Source of the DNA: Spirochaetaceae bacterium 4572_59
GTDB taxonomy: Bacteria > Spirochaetota > Spirochaetia > DSM-2461
Length of the DNA: 34,138 nucleotides
Reading direction: 5' to 3'
Assembly (NCBI GenBank): GCA_002084805.1
Contig: NBMC01000016.1
Location: 1 to 34,138 of the forward strand
Part shown: one piece after another, positions 1 to 8,329 of the stretch
Layout: each line of letters opens with the position of its first letter
How positions within the stretch are numbered: position 1 is the stretch's first letter
Notes under the pieces: model-generated
Databases searched by the model: none
Told to the model about the DNA's origin: nothing
Seen by the model: only the letters and a program-made list of their open reading frames with translations
Translations under genes and position numbers: made by a program

Positions 1-261
1 CCTATAAACATCTCCCCCCAGACCGCCGGCAGGTCCAGCCGTGCTGACCATTGAAAAATCCATATAATCACCAGCATTAGTACCGGCCGCATCGGCTGCA
101 AAATCCATATCCGGCATGAGAGCCCAATTCCCCGAAGACAGGGACGATGAATCCAGAAAACTCTCCCCTATATACTCATCAAAAGAGGGATCCAGATCAC
201 ATGTGATCAGAGAAAATGAGCTAATTATACAGACTAAAAGAATAAACCGTTTCATAAGCAT
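1..261 (-). CDS. Putative lipoprotein, N-terminal part (runs off left edge)
   Basis: An open frame on the minus strand runs from ATG at 261 to base 1 without a stop, giving 87 codons of a protein cut by the window edge. The N-terminus has a basic start (MLMKR), a hydrophobic stretch and a lipobox-like LITC followed by D, so export and lipid anchoring are expected under the relaxed spirochaetal lipobox. The mature part visible is acidic and rich in D, S and G; I recognise no domain. A second in-frame ATG lies at 255. A GAGGG about 11 nt before 261 could be a ribosome site, but it lies upstream of the apparent -10 (267-272), so it would not be in a transcript from that promoter. The gene is divergent from the glycosyltransferase at 340. 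Function unknown. Confidence 0.72.
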   Translation of the reverse strand, partial: MLMKRFILLVCIISSFSLITCDLDPSFDEYIGESFLDSSSLSSGNWALMPDMDFAADAAGTNAGDYMDFSMVSTAGPAGGLGGDVYR

Positions 262-266
262 AATTA

Positions 267-295
267 ATGATACCCTCGACTCTTCATTTTCTCAA
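267..295 (-). promoter_or_regulatory. Sigma70-like promoter for the left-edge lipoprotein
   Basis: On the minus strand TTGAGA (295-290) and TATCAT (272-267) are separated by 17 nt. The -10 ends only 5 nt before the ATG at 261, so transcription would start at or next to the start codon. Confidence 0.45.
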
Positions 296-298
296 GAT

Positions 299-328
299 TT
301 GACAGGAAAAAGCCCTCCATCCTATGGT
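299..328 (+). promoter_or_regulatory. Sigma70-like promoter for the glycosyltransferase
   Basis: A consensus TTGACA at 299-304 is followed after 18 nt by TATGGT at 323-328. The ATG at 340 is 11 nt past the -10, leaving almost no 5' UTR and no Shine-Dalgarno. The -35 sits back to back with the -35 of the divergent lipoprotein promoter, three bases apart. Confidence 0.5.
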
Positions 329-339
329 AAAATACATAA

Positions 340-1230
340 ATGGAACACAAATTACCCTTAATATCGGCCATTATTCCGGTTTACAACCGACCATTACAAA
401 TAAAAGATGCCATTCTCTCTGTTTTGAATCAAAGTTGGCGTCCCCTGGAGCTTATCGTGGGGGATGACGGATCTGATGATGAAACCATATTGGAGATTCG
501 TAAATTGCAGGAACAGGCAGAAAAAGCCACTGTGGAGATGCAGATTCTGGAGTTGAAACACAGCGGATTCCCCGGGGATGTGAGAAATAGCTGCGTCCGC
601 GCGGCCAGAGGCGAATTGCTTGCTTTTTTGGATTCTGATGATATCTGGAAGCCTGAGAAACTGAGCCGGCAGGCAGTAGCTTTTGAAGAGAATCCTGATC
701 TTGAAATCTCCCATACCAGAGAGGAGTGGAGAAGGGCTGGAAGAATCATCTCACAGTCAAAAATGCGGCATAAGAGGGAAGGAGATATCTTTAAGGATGC
801 CCTGAAAAAGTGCATCATCGGTCCCTCTACGGTAATGCTTCGAAAGGACTACTATCTGGAGAGCGGCGGATTTAGAACGGACCTGGAAATTGCCGAGGAC
901 TATGAATATTGGCTTAGGCTTACAGCAGATACATCAGTCACTTTTCTGGATGAGCCCTTAACAATAAAAAAGGCCGGACACAGTGATCAGCTATCTGAAA
1001 AGTACGGGCATATAGAAATTTTCCGCATACAGGGCTTGAAAGATCTGGTGGATTCCGAATATTTTCAGGGTTGGCATAGGCAGGCAGCGCAGCGGGAACT
1101 TTCGAGGAAGTGTCTTGTATATGGCCGGGGCTGTATAAAGCGGGAAAAGCAGGAAGAGGGGCAGGAATACCTGGATCTTTCCGGCTATTATGAAATCCTG
1201 GCGGATAAAGGATATGGAGGGGCTTGTTGA
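340..1230 (+). CDS. Family 2 glycosyltransferase (GT-A fold)
   Basis: A 296-residue protein that should transfer a sugar from a nucleotide-sugar donor, probably on a cell-surface glycan; donor and acceptor cannot be read from sequence. The N-terminus has the GT2 opening (SAIIPVYNRP, about residues 9-18), a DDGSDD nucleotide-binding segment at 42-47, the metal-binding DXD-type motif DSDD at 98-101, and an ED pair at 186-187 in the usual place of the catalytic base. No transmembrane segment is visible, so it is likely cytosolic or peripheral. There is no Shine-Dalgarno before the ATG; the promoter geometry suggests a leaderless message. The stop codon overlaps the TTG start of the HEAT-repeat gene, so the two are probably co-transcribed. 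Confidence 0.85.
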   Translation: MEHKLPLISAIIPVYNRPLQIKDAILSVLNQSWRPLELIVGDDGSDDETILEIRKLQEQAEKATVEMQILELKHSGFPGDVRNSCVRAARGELLAFLDSDDIWKPEKLSRQAVAFEENPDLEISHTREEWRRAGRIISQSKMRHKREGDIFKDALKKCIIGPSTVMLRKDYYLESGGFRTDLEIAEDYEYWLRLTADTSVTFLDEPLTIKKAGHSDQLSEKYGHIEIFRIQGLKDLVDSEYFQGWHRQAAQRELSRKCLVYGRGCIKREKQEEGQEYLDLSGYYEILADKGYGGAC

Positions 1231-3104
1231 CCAGGAGAAACATTTTTTTAAGGATTGTAACAAGGCCACAGTATTATGAGAGGGAGGATGAAAATATCAA
1301 TAAGCAATTATCAGATTCTTGTCACAGATACTATACTTCTCTTTTTTTTCTTCTGGCTCTGACAATTCTATTTCTGGTCGGATGTGCCGGTTTTACCCCG
1401 GAACTTCTGACCTTCGATACGGAGCGGGAACGCATCATTGAAGATGTCCTTGTGCGGGGGCGGATCTACACTATCCGGAGTAATAAAGAAGTGGCTCTGA
1501 TTGATCTGATGGAGAACCCTAATCCAGAGATTCGTCTGACCGCCTTGAAAATAATGGAATCAAACCCTTCTCCTACCATCTATGATGCTGTGTTACGGGC
1601 GACTCTGGATGACGAGGACAATATTACAGAGGAAGCGTTCAGGATCCTTGATGAAAACTGGGAGGAAACAAAGAAGTCTGTCCTGAGAGGATTGAACTCC
1701 ACATCGGCTTCTCTGATTTTATCTTCAGTCAATGTGATTAAGCGGAAAGAGTATGCCGGATATGCTCCCTATCTACTGACTCTGTTTTCCGATAACAGAA
1801 ATATTATCCGTTCTGCCGCATCCAGAACCTATGCCGGTCTCGGGAGTTATGAGGATCAGTGGTTCCAGTCTCTCCTTACTCATGAAAATTCCATTTCGAG
1901 GCTGACCGCCGTAGAGACTCTCCCCAGGTTCCGGAATCCCGATTTGATCCCTGCCATTATTCCTTTTATCGGAGATGAGAATCCAGACATCCGCAGGGCT
2001 GCCCTTTTCGGTTTGTCCGAGTATGATGTGGATGCTCTGCCTTTTCTCCATGAGACTCTGCGTTTTTCCAAAGACGAGGAACTTCGCTTCAGTGTCCTGC
2101 AAATTGTGGAAGGTATCCTAGATTCCTCCAGTATTCCCGTTCTAATCCGTTTGATGGATGATCAAAATGAAAGAATTGCTTTAAAATCGGTTGAGGTGCT
2201 TCTTCGTTTAGGGCCGGATGTGGTCATTCCGGTTTTAATAGAGAACATTGGACAGATGGAAAAAGCCGCACTGATCCAATCTTTTTTGCTTATGAAGAAG
2301 TTTCAGGATAGACGGATGCTTCCGGAGCTTATTCCCTATATCAATCATCAGGATCCGGATATCGCTGAGGCGGCTATTGATACGCTCCACTCATATGGTT
2401 CAAAGGCGTCCTCTTTTCTTCTCCTTCAGTTGCGCTCTGACAGTTTAATAAAGAGCCTGTCCCTGGAACTGCTGGTAAAACTCAGAGAACCTCTTCTGGT
2501 TTACAGTCCAGATACTGGACAGTATCGGACGGATAATATTTTTATGATTTTTGAACAGATTTCACAGGATGGTATTTTAAACTACTTGAGAGACGTCCCT
2601 CTGCCTTCAAAGATCGTCTCTTCCCTCTGGAATCTTTATGATATTGAGACAAACACAATTCTTTATCAGGAAAGTCGGCATTCTATACGTAATGAGTATT
2701 TTCCTTATTTCTATTATTACAAATCCTGGGAAAAGTATGTTCTTGCCGCAGAATCCAGCCGGACATCCTCATACGCTTATCAGCAGGATTTTTTCGAAAC
2801 AAATGATGAGAGATGGCTGTCTGAGTCAAAGATGCTGAGAGAAACGGCTGATTTATATGAGCGAGCTGCCGTAAAATTCTATGAAAAGGCAAAAAAGGCA
2901 GAGTCTGATGCTGCAGAAGAGGACTTATTGTTATTGCAAAACTATCTGGAAAGTCGGCGTGCTCTTATTGTTAGGTGGAGAATTCTTACCAGTGATATTC
3001 AGGATATGGCTCGTCTGATTTTTCTGCGTTACTCATTGGATATTGAAACATTAACGGAAGAATATGATTTTTTCCGTTCTCTGCCACAGGGAGAAGTCCC
3101 CTAG
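1224..3104 (+). CDS. HEAT-repeat lipoprotein
   Basis: A 626-residue protein with a hydrophobic segment ending in a lipobox (FLVGC, Cys at about residue 54), then a long array of HEAT-like helical repeats over roughly residues 85-410 with recurring patterns such as NPEIRLTAL, NPDIRRAAL and DPDIAEAAI. The C-terminal ~130 residues are helical and charged. HEAT arrays are protein-interaction scaffolds; here the protein should face the periplasm or be membrane-tethered. The TTG start at 1224 follows GGAGG by only 3 nt and overlaps the glycosyltransferase stop. The 37 or so polar residues ahead of the hydrophobic core are unusually long for a signal peptide. An ATG at 1276 or 1288 in another frame would encode a more normal signal start but needs a shift at the T8 run 1342-1349. 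Start uncertain, gene itself certain. Confidence 0.82.
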   Translation: MLTRRNIFLRIVTRPQYYEREDENINKQLSDSCHRYYTSLFFLLALTILFLVGCAGFTPELLTFDTERERIIEDVLVRGRIYTIRSNKEVALIDLMENPNPEIRLTALKIMESNPSPTIYDAVLRATLDDEDNITEEAFRILDENWEETKKSVLRGLNSTSASLILSSVNVIKRKEYAGYAPYLLTLFSDNRNIIRSAASRTYAGLGSYEDQWFQSLLTHENSISRLTAVETLPRFRNPDLIPAIIPFIGDENPDIRRAALFGLSEYDVDALPFLHETLRFSKDEELRFSVLQIVEGILDSSSIPVLIRLMDDQNERIALKSVEVLLRLGPDVVIPVLIENIGQMEKAALIQSFLLMKKFQDRRMLPELIPYINHQDPDIAEAAIDTLHSYGSKASSFLLLQLRSDSLIKSLSLELLVKLREPLLVYSPDTGQYRTDNIFMIFEQISQDGILNYLRDVPLPSKIVSSLWNLYDIETNTILYQESRHSIRNEYFPYFYYYKSWEKYVLAAESSRTSSYAYQQDFFETNDERWLSESKMLRETADLYERAAVKFYEKAKKAESDAAEEDLLLLQNYLESRRALIVRWRILTSDIQDMARLIFLRYSLDIETLTEEYDFFRSLPQGEVP

Positions 3105-3177
3105 CGACGGGCAACCCTTCCGGTCGTCTGCATCGTGCCAGTCTCTTTGCTTTGATGCCCGGAATTACTATTCAGGT

Positions 3178-3214
3178 AAAAAAAATAAGGTTATCCATAT
3201 AGGATAACCTTATT
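3178..3214 (-). terminator. Rho-independent terminator of the tRNA operon
   Basis: A perfect 13-bp stem (3184-3196 with 3202-3214) and a 5-nt loop, followed on the minus strand by eight T residues (A-run at 3178-3185 on the plus strand). It lies just downstream of the second tRNA-Asp in the direction of transcription and may also stop plus-strand read-through from the HEAT gene. Confidence 0.85.
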
Positions 3215-3227
3215 CAATTTACTAATA

Positions 3228-3301
3228 CGGAAGCGACGGGCATCGAACCCGCGATCTCCGGCTTGACAGGCCGGCGCGATAACCAGCTTCGCTACGCCTC
3301 C
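3228..3301 (-). tRNA. tRNA-Asp (GTC), copy 2 in transcription order
   Basis: A 74-nt cloverleaf on the minus strand: 7-bp acceptor stem GGAGGCG/CGCTTCC with one G-T pair, 4-bp D stem, anticodon stem CCGGC/GCCGG around loop CTGTCAA (anticodon GTC), 5-bp T stem, and discriminator G as expected for tRNA-Asp. CCA is not encoded. It is identical to the copy at 3408-3481. Confidence 0.95.
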
Positions 3302-3407
3302 AGTATATATGAAGCCCGATAAGGGACATTGTACTGTATTTTGAGGTATACAGAACCTTTTTGCTCAGAGGTTCCCAGCTTATAAGTTAGGAACATTCAG
3401 CTATAAA

Positions 3408-3481
3408 CGGAAGCGACGGGCATCGAACCCGCGATCTCCGGCTTGACAGGCCGGCGCGATAACCAGCTTCGCTACGCCTCC
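3408..3481 (-). tRNA. tRNA-Asp (GTC), copy 1 in transcription order
   Basis: Identical over all 74 nt to the tRNA-Asp at 3228-3301, with anticodon GTC in loop CTGTCAA, discriminator G and no encoded CCA. The two copies are separated by 106 nt of unrelated sequence. It follows the tRNA-Arg by 35 nt, consistent with one transcript. Confidence 0.95.
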
Positions 3482-3516
3482 ATAAAACATTATCCTGTGC
3501 CATCAGTTAAAAATAG

Positions 3517-3589
3517 TACCCCGGGGACGATTCGAACGTCTGACCTGCCGCTTAGGAGGCGGCTGCTCTATCCCCTGAGCTACCGGGGC
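3517..3589 (-). tRNA. tRNA-Arg (CCT)
   Basis: A 73-nt cloverleaf: acceptor GCCCCGG with CCGGGGT (terminal G-T wobble), D arm GCTC/GAGC, anticodon stem GCCGC/GCGGC around CTCCTAA (anticodon CCT, reads AGG), and T loop TTCGAAT. The outermost T-stem pair is an A-C mismatch. CCA is not encoded. It is the first gene of the minus-strand tRNA operon. Confidence 0.93.
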
Positions 3590-3603
3590 ACAGGATGAGA
3601 TGT

Positions 3604-3632
3604 ATAATATAAAAACCCCTATAATATGTCAA
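3604..3632 (-). promoter_or_regulatory. Promoter of the tRNA operon
   Basis: On the minus strand a consensus TTGACA (3632-3627) is followed after exactly 17 nt by TATTAT (3609-3604). The expected start is near 3597, a few bases before the tRNA-Arg 5' end. This is the best sigma70 match in the window, as expected for stable RNA. Confidence 0.8.
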
Positions 3633-3722
3633 CAGCCTTGCGAATTGTTTTTCTTAGAACTTTGATTGACAATAATGCCTGCTATATTTAGCTTGTAAGT
3701 ATTAGTGAAGGAGATCGATTGT

Positions 3723-4967
3723 ATGGATGTTAATTCAGAAAAAATAAAAGAGATGGTAAAAGAGAAGTTTTTGCGTTACGTGCAAGTGTGGACTACTTCC
3801 GATTCGGAGTTGGCAGAAACGCAAACTCCCTCTACGGAAAGACAGTGGGATCTCTTGAAAATGCTCGAAAAAGAGCTGAAAGAACTGGGCGTCAAAGATA
3901 TTGACCTGAATGAGAAGGGTTACCTTATTGGCCGGATTCCCTCCAATCTTGAAAAGGATGTTCCTGTTATCGGGTTTATGGCCCATGTGGATACCGCAGA
4001 AGATGCTTCTGGTGAGAATATCTTAGCGCAAGTTCACCAGAACTGGGATGGTTCTCCCATTAAACTTAAAAATAATGTTGTATTGGATGAAGTTTCTGCT
4101 GTGCAGATGTCCCGCTTTAAGGGCGAAACCATAATCACCAGTGATGGAACTACTCTGCTTGGAGCGGATGATAAGGCCGGTATCGCCGAGATTATGACAG
4201 CTGTCGAGCTTCTGATGGCCGATCCTGCCATTCCCCATGGCGGACTGGAAGTCATTTTTACTCCCGATGAAGAAACAGGCTGTGGTATGGATAATTTCCC
4301 TCTAAAGAAAATTCAGTCCCAATTCTGCTTTACCTTTGACGGAGGAATTGAAGGGGAGTTGGAACTGGAGTGCTACAATGCTTGGCGCTGTGATCTCTCT
4401 TTTAAGGGAAATGTGATCCATCCGGGATACGCCAGAGGTAAACTGGTAAATGCTGTCACCATGGCATCTCAGTTTGTTTCCCTTCTTCCCAGAAATGAGA
4501 GCCCTGAAGCAACAGATGGCAGATTCGGGAACTACTGGGCTAATAGTATTAAGGGAGGCCTTGATGCGGCAGAAGTCTCAGTTATGATCAGAGACTTTTC
4601 CGAAGAAGAGGGACAGCGGCGGCTTGAGGGAATCCGCTCCTTTGCAAAGGCTGTTGAAGCGTCTTTTCCAGGAGGAACGGTGGCACTAACTGTAAAAGAG
4701 CAGTATAAAAATATGAAAACCACCCTGGATAAGTATCCTGAATTGGAAACTCATATGCTTCAAGCCTATAAAAAAGCCCGGGTAGAACCTGAACTCTGTC
4801 CCATTAGGGGGGGGACAGATGGTGCCAGGTTAACCGCAATGGGTATTCCTACTCCTAATGTTTTTGCCGGAGGAATGAACTTCCATAGTGTCCGGGAATG
4901 GATTCCTCTGAGTTCCATGGATAAGGCTGTCCGGGTAATTCTTGCTTTGATCGATTCCTGGGTTTAA
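3723..4967 (+). CDS. pepT: Peptidase T (tripeptide aminopeptidase)
   Basis: An M20-family cytosolic aminopeptidase that removes the N-terminal residue of tripeptides using two metal ions. From the start at 3723 it is 414 residues, close to the ~410 of known PepT. Visible motifs: AHVDTA with metal ligand H88, GADDKAG at 147-153 containing the bridging Asp, the catalytic pair in PDEETGCG (E183, E184), TFDGG (D206), and the C-terminal RGGTDGA and NFHS stretch with the last His ligand. The frame opens at a GTG at 3705, but AAGGAG (3708-3713) lies 9 nt before ATG 3723, so 3723 is the start. It is downstream of, and divergent from, the tRNA operon. I could not fix a convincing promoter. Confidence 0.95.
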   Translation: MDVNSEKIKEMVKEKFLRYVQVWTTSDSELAETQTPSTERQWDLLKMLEKELKELGVKDIDLNEKGYLIGRIPSNLEKDVPVIGFMAHVDTAEDASGENILAQVHQNWDGSPIKLKNNVVLDEVSAVQMSRFKGETIITSDGTTLLGADDKAGIAEIMTAVELLMADPAIPHGGLEVIFTPDEETGCGMDNFPLKKIQSQFCFTFDGGIEGELELECYNAWRCDLSFKGNVIHPGYARGKLVNAVTMASQFVSLLPRNESPEATDGRFGNYWANSIKGGLDAAEVSVMIRDFSEEEGQRRLEGIRSFAKAVEASFPGGTVALTVKEQYKNMKTTLDKYPELETHMLQAYKKARVEPELCPIRGGTDGARLTAMGIPTPNVFAGGMNFHSVREWIPLSSMDKAVRVILALIDSWV

Positions 4968-5037
4968 GGACTAGTTTTCAATAAAATCATCTGTGTATTA
5001 ATCTCTTCCTGTGTTATATTTAATGTAGGGGGAGTCT

Positions 5038-6801
5038 GTGTTAAAGGAGCAACTGTTTTTTACAGTAATTATTTTGTCACTTTTCTTCTCTTGTACTGAT
5101 GATAGCAGTATGATGATGAATCCTGTAGACGAGTATTTCTTTTTCACTATAGATAACGGTTCTATGATTCCCCGCGGTACGGATCTTCCGGTAAGCTTTT
5201 CAGAAAGTTCTTCTAATTCAGATACGATTATTATTATTTTGAGAGATTCAGAGCAGAAAGAGATTGCCCTTGTAGAAGTTCTTCCTGAGGATTTAAAGGG
5301 AGCGGGGCTTCCACTGGAGCTCCCCAGAGATCTGAAGGAGGGTTTATACCTCCTGACTCTGCAGGTAATGGGTGAAGGACTTCTTCTCTCAGAATCAGAA
5401 GTGTATTTTTACATTGTGGGAGGAGGCTATGGTATTGATGGTCTTGACACATATCCTTCTGATATCGGGGCTGGTGAAAATATTACAGCCAGAGCTTCTC
5501 TGACCTATCCTGAGGGACGTGATCCCTGGATTCGCTGGACTCTGGATGATGTTATTCTGAAAGAAGGCTTTTTATCTGATGAAAAAGAAAGCTGCTTTTT
5601 TACCGTTCCCGGAGAGGAGGGGGTTTTCTCCCTAAAGGCTGAGCTTTTCCCGGTTAAACCCCTTCCCGAACATCACAGTTCTGCTTTTTCACACAGTGAT
5701 CTGTTTGTAACCGTCGATGGCCATGATCCATGGGCGCTCCTTGAAGATATGGTCCATACTTTTTATGTCTCTTTTTCTGATGGGCTGGAAGACATTCGTA
5801 ATCCTGCGGAATCTCCTGAACTTATCGGAGATCCCGAGGCCGATTCCGGCTTATTCGGAGGATATGTGTTTTCCTCAGAAGATGGAATCCGATACCACTA
5901 CAATGTTCTGCCCCTGGATGAATCTGGGAATGTGCAGGATTTCACCCTTTCCATGGATTTTATTTATGAAGATCTGCCCTCTTCCGGACAATGGAGAATG
6001 GTAACAATCGGTAACAGATATTCCAGTTTTGTTTTGTATTACAGTGGATTGGATCAGGCTTTTTATGCAGGGTTCTCCAGTTCCGTCGATTCTCTCTCCT
6101 CAGTTCCGGCGGCTCTTCTTCCCCAGGATCAGGCGGTTTCTCTGGATCTGGTTTATAGCTCTGCCGATGGGAAGAACCGGATCATATGGTTTGTTCAAAA
6201 TGAGATCTTGATGGAATCGGATATAAGTGATTTTATTATCTCCCATAGTGGAAATACTCTTATCGGAGCGGATGAAGAGGAAAAGGGGCTTCCCCTGTTA
6301 TGGCAGAGTCTTGGTATCTTTGAACCGGAAGAGACTGCATTAGAAGTTGATGATGATCTTGTTCCTGATGAACTGTCTGCTGATTCTAATCTACCTGCAG
6401 TTGTTGAACCTGCTATTCTGTATACGAGAACTGATGAGTTTATTCCAAAGACCTTGGAGCTTGAGTCCCTGCTGAATGAGGGGCTTTCCTCTCTTGAATT
6501 TCTTCTGGATGGTGATGTGAAAGAGGGTGCTTGGAGCTTCTCTTTTTTGGATGAGGATGGAGAATCCTATTTCACCTTTGATCTTATGGGATCGACGGAG
6601 ACTTCTGTCTCCGAATCCTTTTATCCCGAGACTCTTGTTGTTTCTTTTGTAAATAATCCGGAAGGGTTCTTTTTGAGCCATTCTAATGTCATAAATGGAC
6701 CTTTCCCTTATCAGGAATATTTAAAATTCCGGATTGTGCCGTATAATAGTGAAGACCCCGAATTGGACCTAATAAAAGAGATCCGTTTATATCAGGATTG
6801 A
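5038..6801 (+). CDS. Large lipoprotein with LamG/concanavalin-like region
   Basis: A 587-residue exported protein. It starts at GTG 5038, preceded closely by AGGGGGAG (5027-5034); the spacing of 3 nt is short. The N-terminus has a lysine, a hydrophobic run and lipobox LFFSC. The protein is rich in D, E and S. Residues ~40-230 look like two beta-sandwich (Ig-like) segments. Residues ~235-425 (from SGLFGGYVFSSEDG to LGIFEPE) resemble a concanavalin A-like/LamG fold by their alternating beta pattern; this is a judgement, not a match. A further beta-rich segment ends the protein. The lipoprotein gene at 6820 follows after 18 nt. A surface or periplasmic adhesion or binding role is possible but unproven. 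Confidence 0.75.
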   Translation: MLKEQLFFTVIILSLFFSCTDDSSMMMNPVDEYFFFTIDNGSMIPRGTDLPVSFSESSSNSDTIIIILRDSEQKEIALVEVLPEDLKGAGLPLELPRDLKEGLYLLTLQVMGEGLLLSESEVYFYIVGGGYGIDGLDTYPSDIGAGENITARASLTYPEGRDPWIRWTLDDVILKEGFLSDEKESCFFTVPGEEGVFSLKAELFPVKPLPEHHSSAFSHSDLFVTVDGHDPWALLEDMVHTFYVSFSDGLEDIRNPAESPELIGDPEADSGLFGGYVFSSEDGIRYHYNVLPLDESGNVQDFTLSMDFIYEDLPSSGQWRMVTIGNRYSSFVLYYSGLDQAFYAGFSSSVDSLSSVPAALLPQDQAVSLDLVYSSADGKNRIIWFVQNEILMESDISDFIISHSGNTLIGADEEEKGLPLLWQSLGIFEPEETALEVDDDLVPDELSADSNLPAVVEPAILYTRTDEFIPKTLELESLLNEGLSSLEFLLDGDVKEGAWSFSFLDEDGESYFTFDLMGSTETSVSESFYPETLVVSFVNNPEGFFLSHSNVINGPFPYQEYLKFRIVPYNSEDPELDLIKEIRLYQD

Positions 6802-6819
6802 GTAAAAAAGAGATAAAAA

Positions 6820-8280
6820 TTGAAAAATTATAAACATCAGCTAGTAAAAGTTTTCTCATTAATAATATTTGCTTTACTGTTTTTCAGTTGTGCATCAGGC
6901 CGTTCGGGCCGAATAGATGCTCCTGACTGGTTTCTGGCGTTGTCCGAGTCTGTGGAAGGAGATTGTTACTATTTTCCTGTTTCTTCGGAGGCGCTCTCGC
7001 GTGATGCTGTTGCTGATGCCGTTGGGGATATCGTTTTTGAAAAAATAATGGAACTCAGCGGTCTGAGGGAGTTTTTCAACCATCCTGAAGACCGGGATAT
7101 TCTGGTAGAACAAATTAAATCCCTGTTTTTTCCTGAGGAGCAGTCCGTTACTCTTCCTCTCTCTCTTGAAAAGTCTGAGTGGCTGGAAGAGAGTGGATAT
7201 GCTGCCTTCTTCGGCTATTTCTGTATGAAAACGGATGTAGCGGAAAAACTGCAGGAATCTCTGGCCGAGCAGTACTTCGGCGATGATGATGCCCTGAATC
7301 TCATCCTTGATGAGTCTCTTACTGCCGAAGAGCAAGGCCTGCACTATCAATCGGCTGGGTTTCTTCTGCGGGCCGCTGTTTATGTGCTCGCCTCAGAGAC
7401 TCCTCTTTCCCGCAGTCTTGCAGACAAGTATGTCTTGAAAGCGTGTGAACTCTTAAACAAGATTGAAATCAAGATAGACCGCTATCCTGAGAACGTGGAA
7501 GCCAACAGTAAAGTAGAAACTCCCTTTTCTTTGCGATGTATGGAAGGAATTATAGGTATCAGGGATGTGGAGTTTTTGGTTCAGTACCGTGGGAAGAAGC
7601 GTGACGGCAGTATCGGAACCTTTGAAGTCCGCATTGTCTCTGATGTAGATGGTTATGTATCTTTTTATCATCCATTTTTGCCTTTTGCGGGCGATTCCGA
7701 AGTGATTCTGACTCTGGGGAGCCGGGATCTCAGGACGAATCTGCGTCAGTTGGAAGAGAAGCTTGAGTCCGCTGCCAATTTGAGAACCTATCTGGATGAT
7801 CAGTCTGTGAGTCTTCCCTTTACGGTTCTCTCTTCAGCCAGAGCTGTTCCCACGGGAATCGTTGTGCTTCATACGGATGTGACAGGCGCTTCTCTGAATT
7901 CCTCCGAAACAGCCACAGGATTGAAAGAGGTCCTGCAGGCGGATGGTTTTGATACGGAGATTATGAATCTTTCTCCTCTGGAAATTACATCTTCTAACGA
8001 AGCTTCTTTTTTGAGGGATCTGAAGGCCACATATAGCGGTCAGTATACTCGTGTTATATTCGGAGTCGTAGGGATCAATAATTTTGAAATGGGGAATGAT
8101 CTCTATAAAGTAGAAACCAGTGGTGTTCTCAAGGTTGTGGATGTGCAGACCGGTGAAATCCTGATGGTCAGTGAGATGCGCAAGTCTGTAGAAAGCAAGG
8201 ATAGTACCCTTGCCATGGCAGCTTCTTTCAGGGAACTGGGGAAAGCTTTTGCCCAGGAGATGAAAGACAATCTTTATTGA
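6820..8280 (+). CDS. LPP20-like lipoprotein with CsgG-like C-terminus
   Basis: A 486-residue lipoprotein: signal MKNYKHQLVK, hydrophobic core, lipobox LFFSC. Just after it, APDWFLALS and the following YYFPVSSEALSRDAVADAV are the pattern I associate with LPP20-family lipoproteins. The C-terminal ~140 residues (from about VPTGIVVLHTDV), with an alternating beta/alpha pattern and a VVDVQTGEILMVSEMRKS segment, resemble CsgG/TolB-N-like periplasmic domains. The start is TTG at 6820 with a weak AAGAGA ahead of it; no in-frame ATG fits better. It is 18 nt after the previous lipoprotein gene and probably shares its mRNA. Likely a periplasmic-facing outer membrane lipoprotein; specific role unknown. 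Confidence 0.75.
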   Translation: MKNYKHQLVKVFSLIIFALLFFSCASGRSGRIDAPDWFLALSESVEGDCYYFPVSSEALSRDAVADAVGDIVFEKIMELSGLREFFNHPEDRDILVEQIKSLFFPEEQSVTLPLSLEKSEWLEESGYAAFFGYFCMKTDVAEKLQESLAEQYFGDDDALNLILDESLTAEEQGLHYQSAGFLLRAAVYVLASETPLSRSLADKYVLKACELLNKIEIKIDRYPENVEANSKVETPFSLRCMEGIIGIRDVEFLVQYRGKKRDGSIGTFEVRIVSDVDGYVSFYHPFLPFAGDSEVILTLGSRDLRTNLRQLEEKLESAANLRTYLDDQSVSLPFTVLSSARAVPTGIVVLHTDVTGASLNSSETATGLKEVLQADGFDTEIMNLSPLEITSSNEASFLRDLKATYSGQYTRVIFGVVGINNFEMGNDLYKVETSGVLKVVDVQTGEILMVSEMRKSVESKDSTLAMAASFRELGKAFAQEMKDNLY

Positions 8281-8329
8281 CCCCCTATCCAATTGATTCC
8301 CTCAGGAGAAAGATGTATTCTTCTCACAT

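Noticed and set aside
116-361. 81-residue plus-strand frame at the left edge
   Set aside because: It is antisense to the lipoprotein with a clear signal peptide and crosses the divergent promoter region; the residues show no protein-like pattern.
3666-3688. Promoter TTGACA/TATATT upstream of pepT
   Set aside because: The two hexamers are only 11 nt apart, too close for sigma70; no alternative pair was convincing.
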